33,316 bases of DNA, from positions 1 through 33,316 of the forward strand of contig JADBKA010000019.1 of the NCBI GenBank assembly GCA_014896635.1. The letters are read 5' to 3'. Shown here piece by piece: positions 7,784-16,009 of the stretch. Source of the DNA: Ktedonobacteraceae bacterium. Its GTDB lineage: Bacteria > Chloroflexota > Ktedonobacteria > Ktedonobacterales > Ktedonobacteraceae. Numbering within the stretch: the first letter of the stretch is position 1; each line of letters starts with the position of its first letter. Position numbers and translations under genes: made by a program. The notes under the pieces are model-generated. The model had not been told where the DNA came from, made no database searches, and saw only the letters and a list, made by a program, of their open reading frames with translations.

Positions 7784-8833
7784 ATGAGCAATCTCGCACA
7801 TCTTGATCTCAAGCAGCAACTGGAAGATCTGCGCCGTGAAGCCGAGGCATCGCTTAGGCAGACCAGCACGACCGAAGAGACACGCGCCTGGTATAGCGAG
7901 TACCTGGGACGTAAAGGGCGCTTGACCGGCATTTTGCGCAATCTGGGGGGCGTCACGCCCGAGGAGCGTCCCCTGGTTGGTAAAGTCGCAAATGAGGTTA
8001 AAGCAGCGCTACAAACCGCATTGGAGGAGCGTCAGGCGGCTATCGAGCGAGCCGAGCTTGAGGCTGCGCGCGGTGAATTAATTGACGTGACACTGCCCGG
8101 TCGCCCCCAGACACTGGGGAAGCTGCACCCCAGTACACGCACACTACGTGAAGTCGAGACCATTTTCCGCTCGATGGGCTTCCAGGTCTATGACAGCCCT
8201 GAAGTTGAAACCGATGAATACAACTTCCAGCTCCTGAATATGCCGCCGGGACACCCGGCGCGCGATATGTGGGATACCTTCTATACCACTACACCTGATC
8301 TGCTGCTGCGCACGCATACCAGCCCCGGCCAGATTCACGCCATGCGCCAGTACGCGCCGGAGCCGATTCGTGTGATTCTGCCTGGCAAGTGTTACCGCTA
8401 TGAGCAGGTCACAGCTCGCTCAGAATCCATGTTCTACCAGGTTGAAGGGCTGGCAGTCGGCAAAAGCATCACCTTCAGTGATCTTAAAGGAACGGTGGCG
8501 AACTTCGTGACACAGATGTACGGTGAGGGACGCCGGATGCGCTTCCGCAAAAGTTACTTCCCGTTCACCGAGCCCAGTGTGGAAGTCGATATCGACTGTA
8601 CCATCTGTAACGGGAAGGGCTGCGCCGTCTGTAAGTATACCGGCTGGCTCGAAATCATGGGTGCTGGCATGGTCAATCCGCTTGTTCTGCACTACGGCGG
8701 CTATGATCCTGTCAGATTCAGCGGCTTCGCCTTCGGCATGGGACCAGACCGTGTGGCAATGCAAAAGTATGGTATTGATGATATTCGCTACCTCTTCACA
8801 AATGATATGCGATTACTTGAGCGGATCGACTAA
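7784..8833 (+). CDS. pheS: Phenylalanyl-tRNA synthetase alpha subunit
   Basis: This 349-residue catalytic subunit charges tRNA-Phe as an alpha2-beta2 enzyme with PheT. An N-terminal coiled-coil tRNA-binding arm (about 1-90) is followed by the class II core. HTSPGQIHAM and GKCYRYE lie in the motif 2 region, and GMGPDRVAMQKYGIDDIRYL is motif 3. An inserted Cys cluster, CTICNGKGCAVC, has the C-x2-C-x4-C-x2-C spacing seen in a subset of bacterial PheS and may bind zinc. AGGA lies three bases from the ATG, and a stronger GAGGAGAGG sits further upstream, so the start is slightly uncertain. pheT follows after 44 bases. Regulation is by the T-box. Confidence 0.95.
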   Translation: MSNLAHLDLKQQLEDLRREAEASLRQTSTTEETRAWYSEYLGRKGRLTGILRNLGGVTPEERPLVGKVANEVKAALQTALEERQAAIERAELEAARGELIDVTLPGRPQTLGKLHPSTRTLREVETIFRSMGFQVYDSPEVETDEYNFQLLNMPPGHPARDMWDTFYTTTPDLLLRTHTSPGQIHAMRQYAPEPIRVILPGKCYRYEQVTARSESMFYQVEGLAVGKSITFSDLKGTVANFVTQMYGEGRRMRFRKSYFPFTEPSVEVDIDCTICNGKGCAVCKYTGWLEIMGAGMVNPLVLHYGGYDPVRFSGFAFGMGPDRVAMQKYGIDDIRYLFTNDMRLLERID

Positions 8834-8877
8834 ATTGAGCGAAACATGGCAAACCCGACGATTGAAGAGAGGAAAGT

Positions 8878-10680
8878 ATGCAAGTTCCCATTTCGTGGTT
8901 AAAAACGTATGTAGATCTGAATCTGTCGCTAGAACAGCTAGTGAATCGCCTGACGATGGCCGGGCTGGAAGTTGAGAATGTCAGGCGCGAGGGCGACTGG
9001 TGGGACCCGGCGACTATCGTGGTCGGCCAGGTTGTTGCAGTGAGGCCGCATCCCAACGCTGATCGGCTGGTGCTCGTTGACGTAGAGCATGGCACCGGTA
9101 CACCGGAGCAGGTTGTGACCGGCGCACCCAATCTTTTCCCATACAAAGGGCTGGCGTCACTCCCCCCACTAAAGGTAGCTTTTGCCCGCGCAGGCGCGGT
9201 GCTGATCGACGCCTACAGCGATGAACGTCCCCGGCCAAAGAAAAAGCTCAAACCCTCAAAAATTCGTGGCATCCCTTCAAATGGTATGGTCTGCTCCGAG
9301 CGTGAGCTAGGACTGAGCGAGGAGCATGAGGGCATCCTACTGCTGCCGGAGGACGCACCCGTCGGAGTTCCTCTGTGCGATTACCTGGGCGATCAGGTGC
9401 TCGAACTGGGACTCACGACCGATATGGCCCGCTGTCTCAGTATGATCGGGGTGGCGCGCGAAGTCGCGGCGCTTACCGGAGCGTCCCTGCACCTGCCGCC
9501 AGATGAGGAAACGCTGACAGCCGGCAGGGACGCTGCATCTTATGCGGCGGTAGAGATTGTTGCACCTGAACTATGCAACCGCTATATTGCGGTCATCATT
9601 CAGGACGTCAAGATTGGTCCTTCGCCGCGCTGGATGCAGGAACGCCTGCGCCTGGCAGGCATGCGCCCGATTAACAATATCGTTGATATTACCAACTATG
9701 TCATGCTTGAATGGGGCCAGCCACTGCACGCCTTCGACTATGACCAGCTCAAGCAGCGTGCGGAGCGGTCTGGACAGCCGAAGCCGACGATCATCGTGCG
9801 TACAGCCAGGCTAGGCGAGAAAATGACGACACTGGATGGTGTGGAGCGCGAACTCGATGAGTCCATGCTCATGATTGCCGATACAGCGGGCAGCATTGCG
9901 CTGGCGGGCGTCATGGGCGGTAAGGAAACCGAGGTAAACGAGCATACGCGCACGATTTTGCTGGAATCTGCAACGTTCGATGGCATCAACAACCGGCGTA
10001 CGGCACAGAAGCTCAAGTTGCACAGCGAGGCCAGCCAGCGGTTCACGCGGGGCATCCCGGCTACACTCAACGCTATCGCCGCCCGCCGCGCTGCCGCGCT
10101 GATGCGTGAGTATGCCGGCGGCACAGTCGTACCGGGCATGGTTGACAGCTACCCGGTTCCCCAGGAACAGCGCGTTGTCTATACGACAGCCAGCGATATG
10201 CGCCGCATTCTCGGTATGGACACTGATCTACCTACAGTGGCTGAGAGCCTGAGCCGCCTGGATATCACCAGCCAGGTGCTTGCCGCATTACCTTCGCCGC
10301 GCGAGGAACTGGGGCCGGGCGCCTTCGGCCTCTCGGTCAAAGCAGGAGAACCGGTGCTGCGCTGTACTATCCCTTGGTATCGCCTGGATCTCCAGATGCC
10401 AGCCGACCTCTGTGAGGAGGTAGCGCGCGTGCTCGGCTACGAACATATCGCCACAACGATGATGGACGATGAACTGCCGCCGCCGCATGTCAATCTGAAA
10501 CATGAGACCGAGGAGCGAATACGCGATATCCTGGTTGGCTGCGGTCTGCAAGAGACGGTCAACTATGCCCTGACCACTCCAGAGAATCACGATAAGCTCT
10601 GGCGTCAGCCAATCGGCACCACCGAGCAGCAGGAACAGTTCATCACGCTGCTCAACCCGCTCAACGTCAGGCGCCGCTGA
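8878..10680 (+). CDS. pheT: Phenylalanyl-tRNA synthetase beta subunit, N-terminal part (frame broken)
   Basis: These 600 residues cover the first three quarters of PheT: the OB-fold tRNA-binding domain (about 39-160), the B3/B4 editing domain with [26 protein letters not shown] (about 262-287) and B5. The catalytic-like core then begins with [16 protein letters not shown] sequence. The frame stops in [10 protein letters not shown], where the family has a conserved NPLSxExSxMR segment. The next frame begins exactly at the Met of that segment. Adding one G after 10668 would give [15 protein letters not shown] and one continuous protein of about 860 residues. The ATG follows GAGAGGAAAG. The break is a one-base deletion, a sequencing error or a true gene split. 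Confidence 0.9.
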   Translation: MQVPISWLKTYVDLNLSLEQLVNRLTMAGLEVENVRREGDWWDPATIVVGQVVAVRPHPNADRLVLVDVEHGTGTPEQVVTGAPNLFPYKGLASLPPLKVAFARAGAVLIDAYSDERPRPKKKLKPSKIRGIPSNGMVCSERELGLSEEHEGILLLPEDAPVGVPLCDYLGDQVLELGLTTDMARCLSMIGVAREVAALTGASLHLPPDEETLTAGRDAASYAAVEIVAPELCNRYIAVIIQDVKIGPSPRWMQERLRLAGMRPINNIVDITNYVMLEWGQPLHAFDYDQLKQRAERSGQPKPTIIVRTARLGEKMTTLDGVERELDESMLMIADTAGSIALAGVMGGKETEVNEHTRTILLESATFDGINNRRTAQKLKLHSEASQRFTRGIPATLNAIAARRAAALMREYAGGTVVPGMVDSYPVPQEQRVVYTTASDMRRILGMDTDLPTVAESLSRLDITSQVLAALPSPREELGPGAFGLSVKAGEPVLRCTIPWYRLDLQMPADLCEEVARVLGYEHIATTMMDDELPPPHVNLKHETEERIRDILVGCGLQETVNYALTTPENHDKLWRQPIGTTEQQEQFITLLNPLNVRRR

Positions 10681-11468
10681 TGCGCCGCTCGCTACTGGTC
10701 AGCGCACTGGAGAACCTGGCGTTTAACTATCGCTATAGCCAGCGCCTGGCGGTCTTCGAGCTTGGCCGTGTTTACTTGCCAGAGCGGGGGCAGGATCGAC
10801 GTCCCCTGGAGGAGCGGCGCCTCAGCCTGCTGCTGACCGGCACGCGCCGTCCTCTCAGTGTACATACTGACCCGGCCGGGACCGAGAGTTTCGATTTCTT
10901 CGACCTCAAAGGTATTCTGGAAACGCTCTTTGCCTGCCTGGGCCTCGCGTCTGACGACGTTGAGTACGTGGCAAAGCGTGACCATCCGAGCTTCACACCC
11001 ACCTGTGCAGAACTCAAAATCAAAGGAGAAGTCTGTGGAATCATGGGTGAGGTCCATCCCCTGGTGCTCCAGGCATTCGATGTGCCAGCGGCAGCGCGCG
11101 TCTATGTGGCCGATATTGCGCTGGAGCCGCTGGTAAAGCCAGGCTGGCTGCGGCAGCCGATTCGCCCAATCAGCAACTATCCACCGGTGGTGGAGGACCT
11201 GGCGTTTGTGGTCGATGAGAGCGTAACAGCGGCTCAGTTGCAAGATGCCATGCGCAAGGCCGCCGGCCCGCTGCTGGTCAATGTCGAGCTGTTCGATATC
11301 TACCGGGGTCAGCCGGTGCCTGCGGGCAAGAAGTCGATGGCATACAGACTCACCTATGAAAGCCTGGAGAGCAATCTGAGCGATGCACGTGTGGCCGATA
11401 TTCGTAAGCGGATCGTGCGCCGCGTGGCCGATACCGTCGGCGGAACGCTGCGCGAGCAGGCCAGTTAA
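10680..11468 (+). CDS. pheT: Phenylalanyl-tRNA synthetase beta subunit, C-terminal part (frame broken)
   Basis: These 262 residues complete PheT. The part begins with [16 protein letters not shown], which in intact PheT follows the NPL motif, continues through the inactive class II core, and ends with the FDX-ACB anticodon-binding domain (about 165-262, PPVVEDLAFVVDE to GGTLREQ). Its ATG shares one base with the stop of the first part (TGATG), so termination-reinitiation could in principle make it as a separate chain. There is no ribosome binding site of its own except the coding sequence GGCGCCGC. PheT is essential in bacteria, so either the break is an artefact or the two chains assemble. 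Confidence 0.88.
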   Translation: MRRSLLVSALENLAFNYRYSQRLAVFELGRVYLPERGQDRRPLEERRLSLLLTGTRRPLSVHTDPAGTESFDFFDLKGILETLFACLGLASDDVEYVAKRDHPSFTPTCAELKIKGEVCGIMGEVHPLVLQAFDVPAAARVYVADIALEPLVKPGWLRQPIRPISNYPPVVEDLAFVVDESVTAAQLQDAMRKAAGPLLVNVELFDIYRGQPVPAGKKSMAYRLTYESLESNLSDARVADIRKRIVRRVADTVGGTLREQAS

Positions 11469-11479
11469 GATCGGGTTCC

Positions 11480-11510
11480 CAGGCCCGCCAGTAGTTCTCT
11501 GGCGGGCCTG
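11480..11510. terminator. Bidirectional terminator between pheT and ribE
   Basis: CAGGCCCGCCAG (11480-11491), a 7-base loop and CTGGCGGGCCTG (11499-11510) form a perfect 12-bp GC-rich stem, followed on the plus strand by ATTATTTATT. It lies between convergent genes. Confidence 0.85.
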
Positions 11511-11519
11511 ATTATTTAT

Positions 11520-12128
11520 TCATGCTTCATGCTTGAGCGTATCGAGCCATGTAGAATCGTGCAACAGGTGGGCAACGGTACGCCCGATGATGTCAGTTTC
11601 CAGATTGAGCAGCATGCCGGGGTGGACTTCGCCCAGGTTGGTGTGCTGCCGCGTGTAGGGGATGAGGGCGAATGAGAAGCTCTCAGGCCCACAGGTGGTG
11701 ACGGTCAGGCTGACGCCGTTGAGCGCCACAAACCCTTTGGGAACGATAAAAGGACGCAGGTGAGCCGGATTCTCGACAGTGCAGTGCAGCGCGATGCCGT
11801 CTTCTTCAACTGACAGTACAGCTACTGCGGCTTCAACATGTCCCTGGACGAAGTGACCGCCGATGCGTCCATCAACCGGCAGCGAGCGTTCCAGATTCAC
11901 GCGATCTCCTGATTGAAGCGTTCCCAGGCGCGTACAGCGCAGCGTTTCGGGCATCGTATCAACACGTAACCAGTCTTCGCCGCGTTCAGTCACAGTCAGG
12001 CAGGTGCCATCAACGGCGATGCTATCCTTGATGGCAACATCTGTAAGAAGAGAGGGGACGCGGATCACCAGGGCTGTGGGTTCACGCTGAATAAGCGTCC
12101 CCGTTGCTTCAACAATACCGGTAAACAT
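11520..12128 (-). CDS. ribE: Riboflavin synthase, alpha chain
   Basis: This 202-residue enzyme dismutates two 6,7-dimethyl-8-ribityllumazine molecules to riboflavin. It is a tandem of two lumazine-binding barrels. The first starts with the diagnostic MFTGIVEATG, and the second follows GGHFVQGHVEA and contains GVSLTV. Length fits the family (about 200-215). The frame stays open 45 codons upstream, but ATG 12128 is chosen because it begins MFTGIVE and AAGGAGC lies seven bases before it. No other rib gene is adjacent, and I could not find an FMN-riboswitch core in the 315-bp upstream gap. Confidence 0.95.
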   Translation of the reverse strand: MFTGIVEATGTLIQREPTALVIRVPSLLTDVAIKDSIAVDGTCLTVTERGEDWLRVDTMPETLRCTRLGTLQSGDRVNLERSLPVDGRIGGHFVQGHVEAAVAVLSVEEDGIALHCTVENPAHLRPFIVPKGFVALNGVSLTVTTCGPESFSFALIPYTRQHTNLGEVHPGMLLNLETDIIGRTVAHLLHDSTWLDTLKHEA

Positions 12129-12443
12129 ACGGTGCTCCTTTACGTTTCTCTTTGGGGAGACGAGCGAGGGGACGCGCGGTTGTGACGCGGCGCGGACGGG
12201 ATAAAAAGCAAAACCAAATACCTCACTTAAAGGGAATGTGCTGGCCTCATATTGGTGACACAAAACTGTATCAGAAATGTATCAAAAAGATAGAAGAATT
12301 TCCTTTTTGGATACGGCTATGACAGATTCCCGCAACAGTTGTCTGCTATGCTTGCCCGGTCCTCTCCCTCAGGCGCAGAGCATGCAATCTTACGGAAAAA
12401 TGTTTTGAGCCATTATCACGAAAAACAATCAAGGGAGTATTGA
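12129..12443. promoter_or_regulatory. Divergent intergenic region of ribE and the desaturase
   Basis: This 315-bp region should carry promoters for both genes, but no clear -35/-10 pair stands out. TGTATCA occurs twice in direct orientation (12267-12273 and 12278-12284), exactly 11 bp apart, about one helical turn. That could be a regulator site for either gene. I see no riboswitch. Confidence 0.35.
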
Positions 12444-13511
12444 GTGAAAAGCATAGCAGAGAGCGGGAAGCAGGTTCTCCCCGCACCAACCGTAGCAGTC
12501 GATGAATATGCCGAGCTAAAGAAAAGCATCAAGCAGGCGGGCCTCTTAGACAAGCACCCACACCTCTATACGTGGCGTATCATTCTCACCCTGATAGCGT
12601 TGTTTGCCAGTCTGCTTACCCTGGTTCTTATCAAAAACCTCTGGTTTCAGCTTGGGAATGCCCTCTTTCTGGCGATAGTGTTTGCCCAGATCGGGTTCCT
12701 CGGCCACGATGCCGGTCATCGCCAGGGATTTGTGACGCCCTGGAAAAACGACCTGGCGGGGCTATTGCTAGGGAACCTGCTGCTGGGTATGAGCCAGACC
12801 TGGTGGGTGGATAAGCATAACCAGCATCACAGCCACCCGAACCAGCTCGACCTGGACCCAGACCTGGATATCCCCGGCATCAGCTTCAATCCGCATATCG
12901 CCAGTCAGAAGAGAGGATTTGCACGATGGATTATGCTACATCAGATCTGGCTGTTCTTTCCTCTATTGACACTGGTATCGCTTGGTCTGAATCGCTCTAG
13001 CGTCAAATTTTTGCTAAAAGGGCGGAAATACAGCAGATACTGGGTAGTAGAAGTTATGCTTCTGCTGGCACACTGGGTATGGTTACCGTTGTTGCTGGTC
13101 GCCAGCCTGGGATTCTGGCAGGCGCTCCTGTTCTTTGCCATCAACCAGGGGTTCCTGGGATTTATCCTGGGATCGGCTTTTGCTCCCAATCACAAGGGGA
13201 TGCCAGTTCTGGAAAAAGAGAGCCGTCTCGGCTTTCTCCACCGCCAGGTAATAACCTCACGCAATATCCATGCTGGCATCCTGACCGATTTCTGGTACGG
13301 AGGGCTGAACTACCAGATCGAGCATCATCTCTTTCCCACGATGCCACGCCACCACCTGCGCGCCGCACAGTCCCTGGTGAAACGGTTCTGCCGGGAACGC
13401 CATATCCCTTATATCGAGACGAGCATTCTCGGTTCGTATCGTGCCATTCTCCAGGCGCTCGATGAGATCAGCTCAGCGCAGCACCAGCAACAGGCATCAT
13501 TGGGTAAATAA
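12444..13511 (+). CDS. Membrane fatty acid desaturase, front-end/acyl-lipid type
   Basis: This 355-residue di-iron membrane enzyme has the three histidine boxes HDAGH (88-92), HNQHH (125-129) and QIEHH (291-295). The third box begins with Gln, the hallmark of front-end (delta-5/6-like) and related bacterial acyl-lipid desaturases. About four membrane helices flank the boxes. No cytochrome b5 domain is fused, so an external ferredoxin or similar donor is needed. It should insert a double bond into membrane fatty acids. The start is GTG at 12444, six bases after AAGGGAG. Regiochemistry cannot be told. The gene is alone and convergent with the next. Confidence 0.92.
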   Translation: MKSIAESGKQVLPAPTVAVDEYAELKKSIKQAGLLDKHPHLYTWRIILTLIALFASLLTLVLIKNLWFQLGNALFLAIVFAQIGFLGHDAGHRQGFVTPWKNDLAGLLLGNLLLGMSQTWWVDKHNQHHSHPNQLDLDPDLDIPGISFNPHIASQKRGFARWIMLHQIWLFFPLLTLVSLGLNRSSVKFLLKGRKYSRYWVVEVMLLLAHWVWLPLLLVASLGFWQALLFFAINQGFLGFILGSAFAPNHKGMPVLEKESRLGFLHRQVITSRNIHAGILTDFWYGGLNYQIEHHLFPTMPRHHLRAAQSLVKRFCRERHIPYIETSILGSYRAILQALDEISSAQHQQQASLGK

Positions 13512-13546
13512 GGTGATGGTGTAGAGACAGGCGTATTATACGTGAG

Positions 13547-13571
13547 CCAGAGGGCTTGCCAGGCCCTCTGG
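13547..13571. terminator. Stem-loop between convergent genes
   Basis: CCAGAGGGC (13547-13555), loop TTGCCAG and GCCCTCTGG (13563-13571) form a perfect 9-bp stem between the desaturase and the minus-strand gene ending at 13594. No U-run follows, so terminator function rests on stem strength and position. Confidence 0.6.
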
Positions 13572-13593
13572 ATATTGATGATACAGGTCATCT

Positions 13594-14529
13594 TCAAGGC
13601 TGCATGTGCTGGAGTGCCTGCTCTGCTTTCGGGCGTTCGGAGGGGAGAATCGGGCGGAATTTCTCCTGATCGTTAATGAAGATAATGCGCGAGTTCTGGA
13701 AGTTGACGAGCATGTCCGGCCTGTGATCTCCGTTGACATCAACGAAAGAAAGGGTGACAGGGGTGAGATCGTCATTGGGGCCGTAGAGTTGTGGCCCGGT
13801 GTAGATACGGGTGTGGGCAGGATCACCACCAGCAATTTCGATAATTTGAATATGGCGATGCAGGTTGACTGCAATAAAATGACTGGGCGTGCCGCTCTGT
13901 TCGTGATGGCCGACCCGGGCATCGGTCTGGAACGTACGGGGATAGCCATAGCGCAGATTATCGAGGGTGGTGTTCGCCCAGTTTAAAAAGGTACTGACCA
14001 GCAGCCAGAGCAGAAACATAGCCAGCATGCCTATCCCTAGATAGAGCAGAGGGTGCGCCCGCAGAGAAAGGCGCGGCGCGGGAGGTAGTTGGAGCCAGCG
14101 TTTCATGAGGCGCGTACGTGTAAGGTGCGGGGTAAGATGGGAAGTAAGAGAGGCAGGACGCACCGGGCGCCCGCTATAGGTTGTGTCGATGGGAGTCTTC
14201 GCTGCTATTTTCACTGTTGTCTGCCTGGCTGTGCCGGCTTTTGCCTGAGGCTGCTGTATTTCGTGTGCCTCTCCATCTGCTGTGATGCGCTTCCATGCCG
14301 GGATCTCCAGCTCGGCAACATCCGCACCATTCGACGGAAGTGGTGACTGAGAGCGTGAAGCACGCTGAGCTACCGGCGACGGCGACGTAGCGGTGACACT
14401 CTTTTCCTGCTTTCTCTTACTTTTACTTTTTCCACTCTTTGTGCTGGTAAAAGCGTCGTCAGAGATGGGCCTGTAGCGTAAGAGGCTTTTCGGCACAATT
14501 CTATCATCAGTCTGTTCCAGAACCGGCAT
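13594..14529 (-). CDS. Membrane-anchored protein with Ca-binding/FG-GAP-like repeat, unknown function
   Basis: This 311-residue protein begins with a long, polar, Lys/Ser/Pro-rich cytoplasmic part (about 1-170). One membrane helix follows (YLGIGMLAMFLLWLLVSTF, about 187-205), then an outside domain of about 105 residues. That domain contains FVDVNGDHRPDMLVNF, an acidic D-x-N-x-D-x-x-x-D loop like the calcium-binding loops of FG-GAP/VCBS repeats, preceded by strands around HFIAVNLHRHIQIIEIAGGD. I recall similar uncharacterised proteins in Ktedonobacteria but cannot name a family. ATG 14529 is preferred because GGAGCG lies a few bases upstream. A candidate LexA-like site overlaps its promoter. 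Confidence 0.75.
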   Translation of the reverse strand: MPVLEQTDDRIVPKSLLRYRPISDDAFTSTKSGKSKSKRKQEKSVTATSPSPVAQRASRSQSPLPSNGADVAELEIPAWKRITADGEAHEIQQPQAKAGTARQTTVKIAAKTPIDTTYSGRPVRPASLTSHLTPHLTRTRLMKRWLQLPPAPRLSLRAHPLLYLGIGMLAMFLLWLLVSTFLNWANTTLDNLRYGYPRTFQTDARVGHHEQSGTPSHFIAVNLHRHIQIIEIAGGDPAHTRIYTGPQLYGPNDDLTPVTLSFVDVNGDHRPDMLVNFQNSRIIFINDQEKFRPILPSERPKAEQALQHMQP

Positions 14530-14643
14530 AAGTCGCTCCTTTCTTCTACTCCGCTGCATGCAGGAAGAGCGCCGCATCGGCGGCAACATGGCTATGACTA
14601 TCAGGATTCATAGTGACCCCGCACGCCTGACTCACTCTCAAAC

Positions 14644-14688
14644 TAGAACTTACGTTCTATTTTAACGGGACAGACAATGATCTGGCAA
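14644..14688 (-). promoter_or_regulatory. Promoter with overlapping LexA-like dyad
   Basis: On the minus strand TTGCCA (14688-14683) and TAAAAT (14664-14659) are 18 bp apart. Immediately downstream, overlapping the -10 end and start point, is TAGAAC-N4-GTTCTA (14644-14659), a perfect 6-bp inverted repeat. It matches the GAAC-N4-GTTC form of LexA/SOS boxes in Gram-positive-type bacteria. It would control the gene at 13594-14529. Confidence 0.45.
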
Positions 14689-14927
14689 GGGTCTGGTTTG
14701 AAATAGGCGAGCGACAATACCCGGTCTAAGTGCGGCTGTGATATCGGCGGGTCATGAAATGCTCACACCTTTATAGAATGGGATTGTTCCGTCAGGGAAG
14801 ATCGGAGTGATCTTCGTTCATCGTTTCTATTCGTAGTCTACCTGAGAAGAAGCCGGGTGTCCAGGGGTCTATAGGCAAATTTTGGGGTGATTCTCCCTTG
14901 ACTTTTCCTCTGCCGGCGGGATACTTA

Positions 14928-14969
14928 TGACCAGATAATAATTTGACCATGTATTCATAACTGGTCAAA
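14928..14969. repeat. Cluster of three TGACCA motifs, operator candidate
   Basis: TGACCA occurs at 14928-14933 and within TTTGACCA (14942-14949), and is mirrored by TGGTCAAA (14962-14969). The last two make a perfect 8-bp inverted repeat with a 12-bp AT-rich spacer. The cluster lies in the 500-bp gap between two minus-strand genes and may bind a dimeric regulator. Confidence 0.4.
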
Positions 14970-14995
14970 AATAAAAATAGTGTAACTCTACCATG

Positions 14996-15015
14996 CCTCT
15001 TTTTAAAAAAAGAGG
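14996..15015 (-). terminator. U-rich hairpin downstream of the 144-residue gene
   Basis: CCTCTTTTT (14996-15004), AA and AAAAAGAGG (15007-15015) form a 9-bp dyad 19 bases past the stop of the minus-strand gene at 15035. The stem is mostly A-U and no separate U-run follows, so termination is plausible but weak. Confidence 0.35.
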
Positions 15016-15034
15016 AAGCTCTCTGGCCTTTCCC

Positions 15035-15469
15035 TCAGCCGGCGCTGTATTCCTTAACATCATCGCTTTCCGTCTCGACTTCGCTGTATTCTGTGTACTC
15101 CGTTCCGTCGTCAATCGAGCCGCTAAAGAACTCCTCACGCTCCTGTCGCTCCTCTGGCGTCTCGGGATAGAGCGGACCGGCGAGATAGCCGGCGAACACC
15201 CCTAATAGCCGCTCGACGCCCTCTTCGACCTTTTCGGGCGGCTCTCCCATGTCGAGCTGATAGCGTCCTTCCTCATCCTTGAATGAGATCTGACTGATCA
15301 GCTCGGTGGCAGTGAGCCGCTTCTTGACCCGTACCGACGGATCAAGCGGCTCCCAATCTCCGCTATCAAGGCGATAGTAGATTCGCCCATCCATGTAGCC
15401 CCGCCGAAATAATTCATCATCGAGAACAAACGCAACTTTGCCCCACGCAATCTCAATCTCCTGCGCCAT
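15035..15469 (-). CDS. Hypothetical acidic protein
   Basis: This soluble 144-residue protein has no signal peptide or membrane helix. The N-terminal half (about 1-75, IEIAWGKVAFVLDDELFRRGYMDGRIYYRLDSGDW) looks like a small mixed alpha/beta domain. The middle (about 75-105) is amphipathic, and the tail (about 108-144) is strongly acidic with repeated EY/TE units (DDGTEYTEYSEVETESDD). I recognise no family. AAAGGAG lies about ten bases upstream of the ATG, and a good promoter at 15595-15623 supports expression. The leader is about 120 bases. Confidence 0.7.
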   Translation of the reverse strand: MAQEIEIAWGKVAFVLDDELFRRGYMDGRIYYRLDSGDWEPLDPSVRVKKRLTATELISQISFKDEEGRYQLDMGEPPEKVEEGVERLLGVFAGYLAGPLYPETPEERQEREEFFSGSIDDGTEYTEYSEVETESDDVKEYSAG

Positions 15470-15594
15470 TGTATCAACACTCCTTTGTTGTACTGTTGTC
15501 TCACTTCTGTGAACGCCCGGCTCGCCACACTACTCGCATACAATGTAGAGCAGAAAGGCCGGTCCTTTGAGTTCACCAGAGGTGTTCTAACATG

Positions 15595-15623
15595 ATTATA
15601 CATCAATTGTGAGATTAAAACAA
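15595..15623 (-). promoter_or_regulatory. Promoter of the acidic hypothetical gene
   Basis: On the minus strand TTGTTT (15623-15618) and a perfect TATAAT (15600-15595) are 17 bp apart. It points at the gene starting at 15469. Confidence 0.65.
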
Positions 15624-15683
15624 GCATTAAGATGAGAAAAAATGACTCTGAAGATACCGATGGGTATGAGTGGGAAATATTCC

Positions 15684-15712
15684 TTGACCTTAACTGGAGG
15701 TAACGTTATAAT
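15684..15712 (+). promoter_or_regulatory. Promoter of the excisionase-like gene
   Basis: TTGACC (15684-15689) and TATAAT (15707-15712) are 17 bp apart, close to the sigma-70 consensus. The expected start is near 15719, which leaves a leader of about 25 bases before the ATG at 15745. Confidence 0.8.
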
Positions 15713-15744
15713 ATACGATGTATTAAGAGGTAAGGCGATTTAAG

Positions 15745-16002
15745 ATGAATAAAGATGACTTATTAGATGTGGAGACTGTTGCAGACGAACTCGGTGTCCG
15801 CATCGAAACGGTACGTAAGTGGATTCGGAAGAAGCAGCTCAACGCGATAAACCTGGGGAGGCGTGGTGGCTATCGCATTCGGCGTTCTGCTTTAGAGGAA
15901 TTTCTGCGTCAGCGAGAAACCATCCATAATACCAATGGGGCCGATGGAAGCAATGAGAGCGATGAGGCCGAAGAGGACGGCGAGGCCAGACAGACAGATT
16001 AG
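15745..16002 (+). CDS. Excisionase-family helix-turn-helix DNA-binding protein
   Basis: This 85-residue protein has a MerR/excisionase-type helix-turn-helix (about residues 6-52). It reads LLDVETVADELGVRIETVRKWIRKKQLNAINLG, then the wing GGYRIRRSALEEFLRQR. The tail is acidic and disordered. Proteins of this type serve as excisionases (Xis) or small transcription factors; the sequence alone cannot separate these. A near-consensus promoter precedes it. It is followed by a GH65 gene on the same strand, and a tyrosine recombinase lies 2.6 kb downstream, so a Xis role is possible. Confidence 0.8.
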   Translation: MNKDDLLDVETVADELGVRIETVRKWIRKKQLNAINLGRRGGYRIRRSALEEFLRQRETIHNTNGADGSNESDEAEEDGEARQTD

Positions 16003-16009
16003 CGTCGCC

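Noticed and set aside
10650..10690. Programmed ribosomal frameshift in pheT
   Set aside because: No slippery heptamer or downstream stimulatory structure is seen; a single missing base explains the break better.
12129..12443. FMN riboswitch upstream of riboflavin synthase
   Set aside because: The conserved RFN core sequences are not present.
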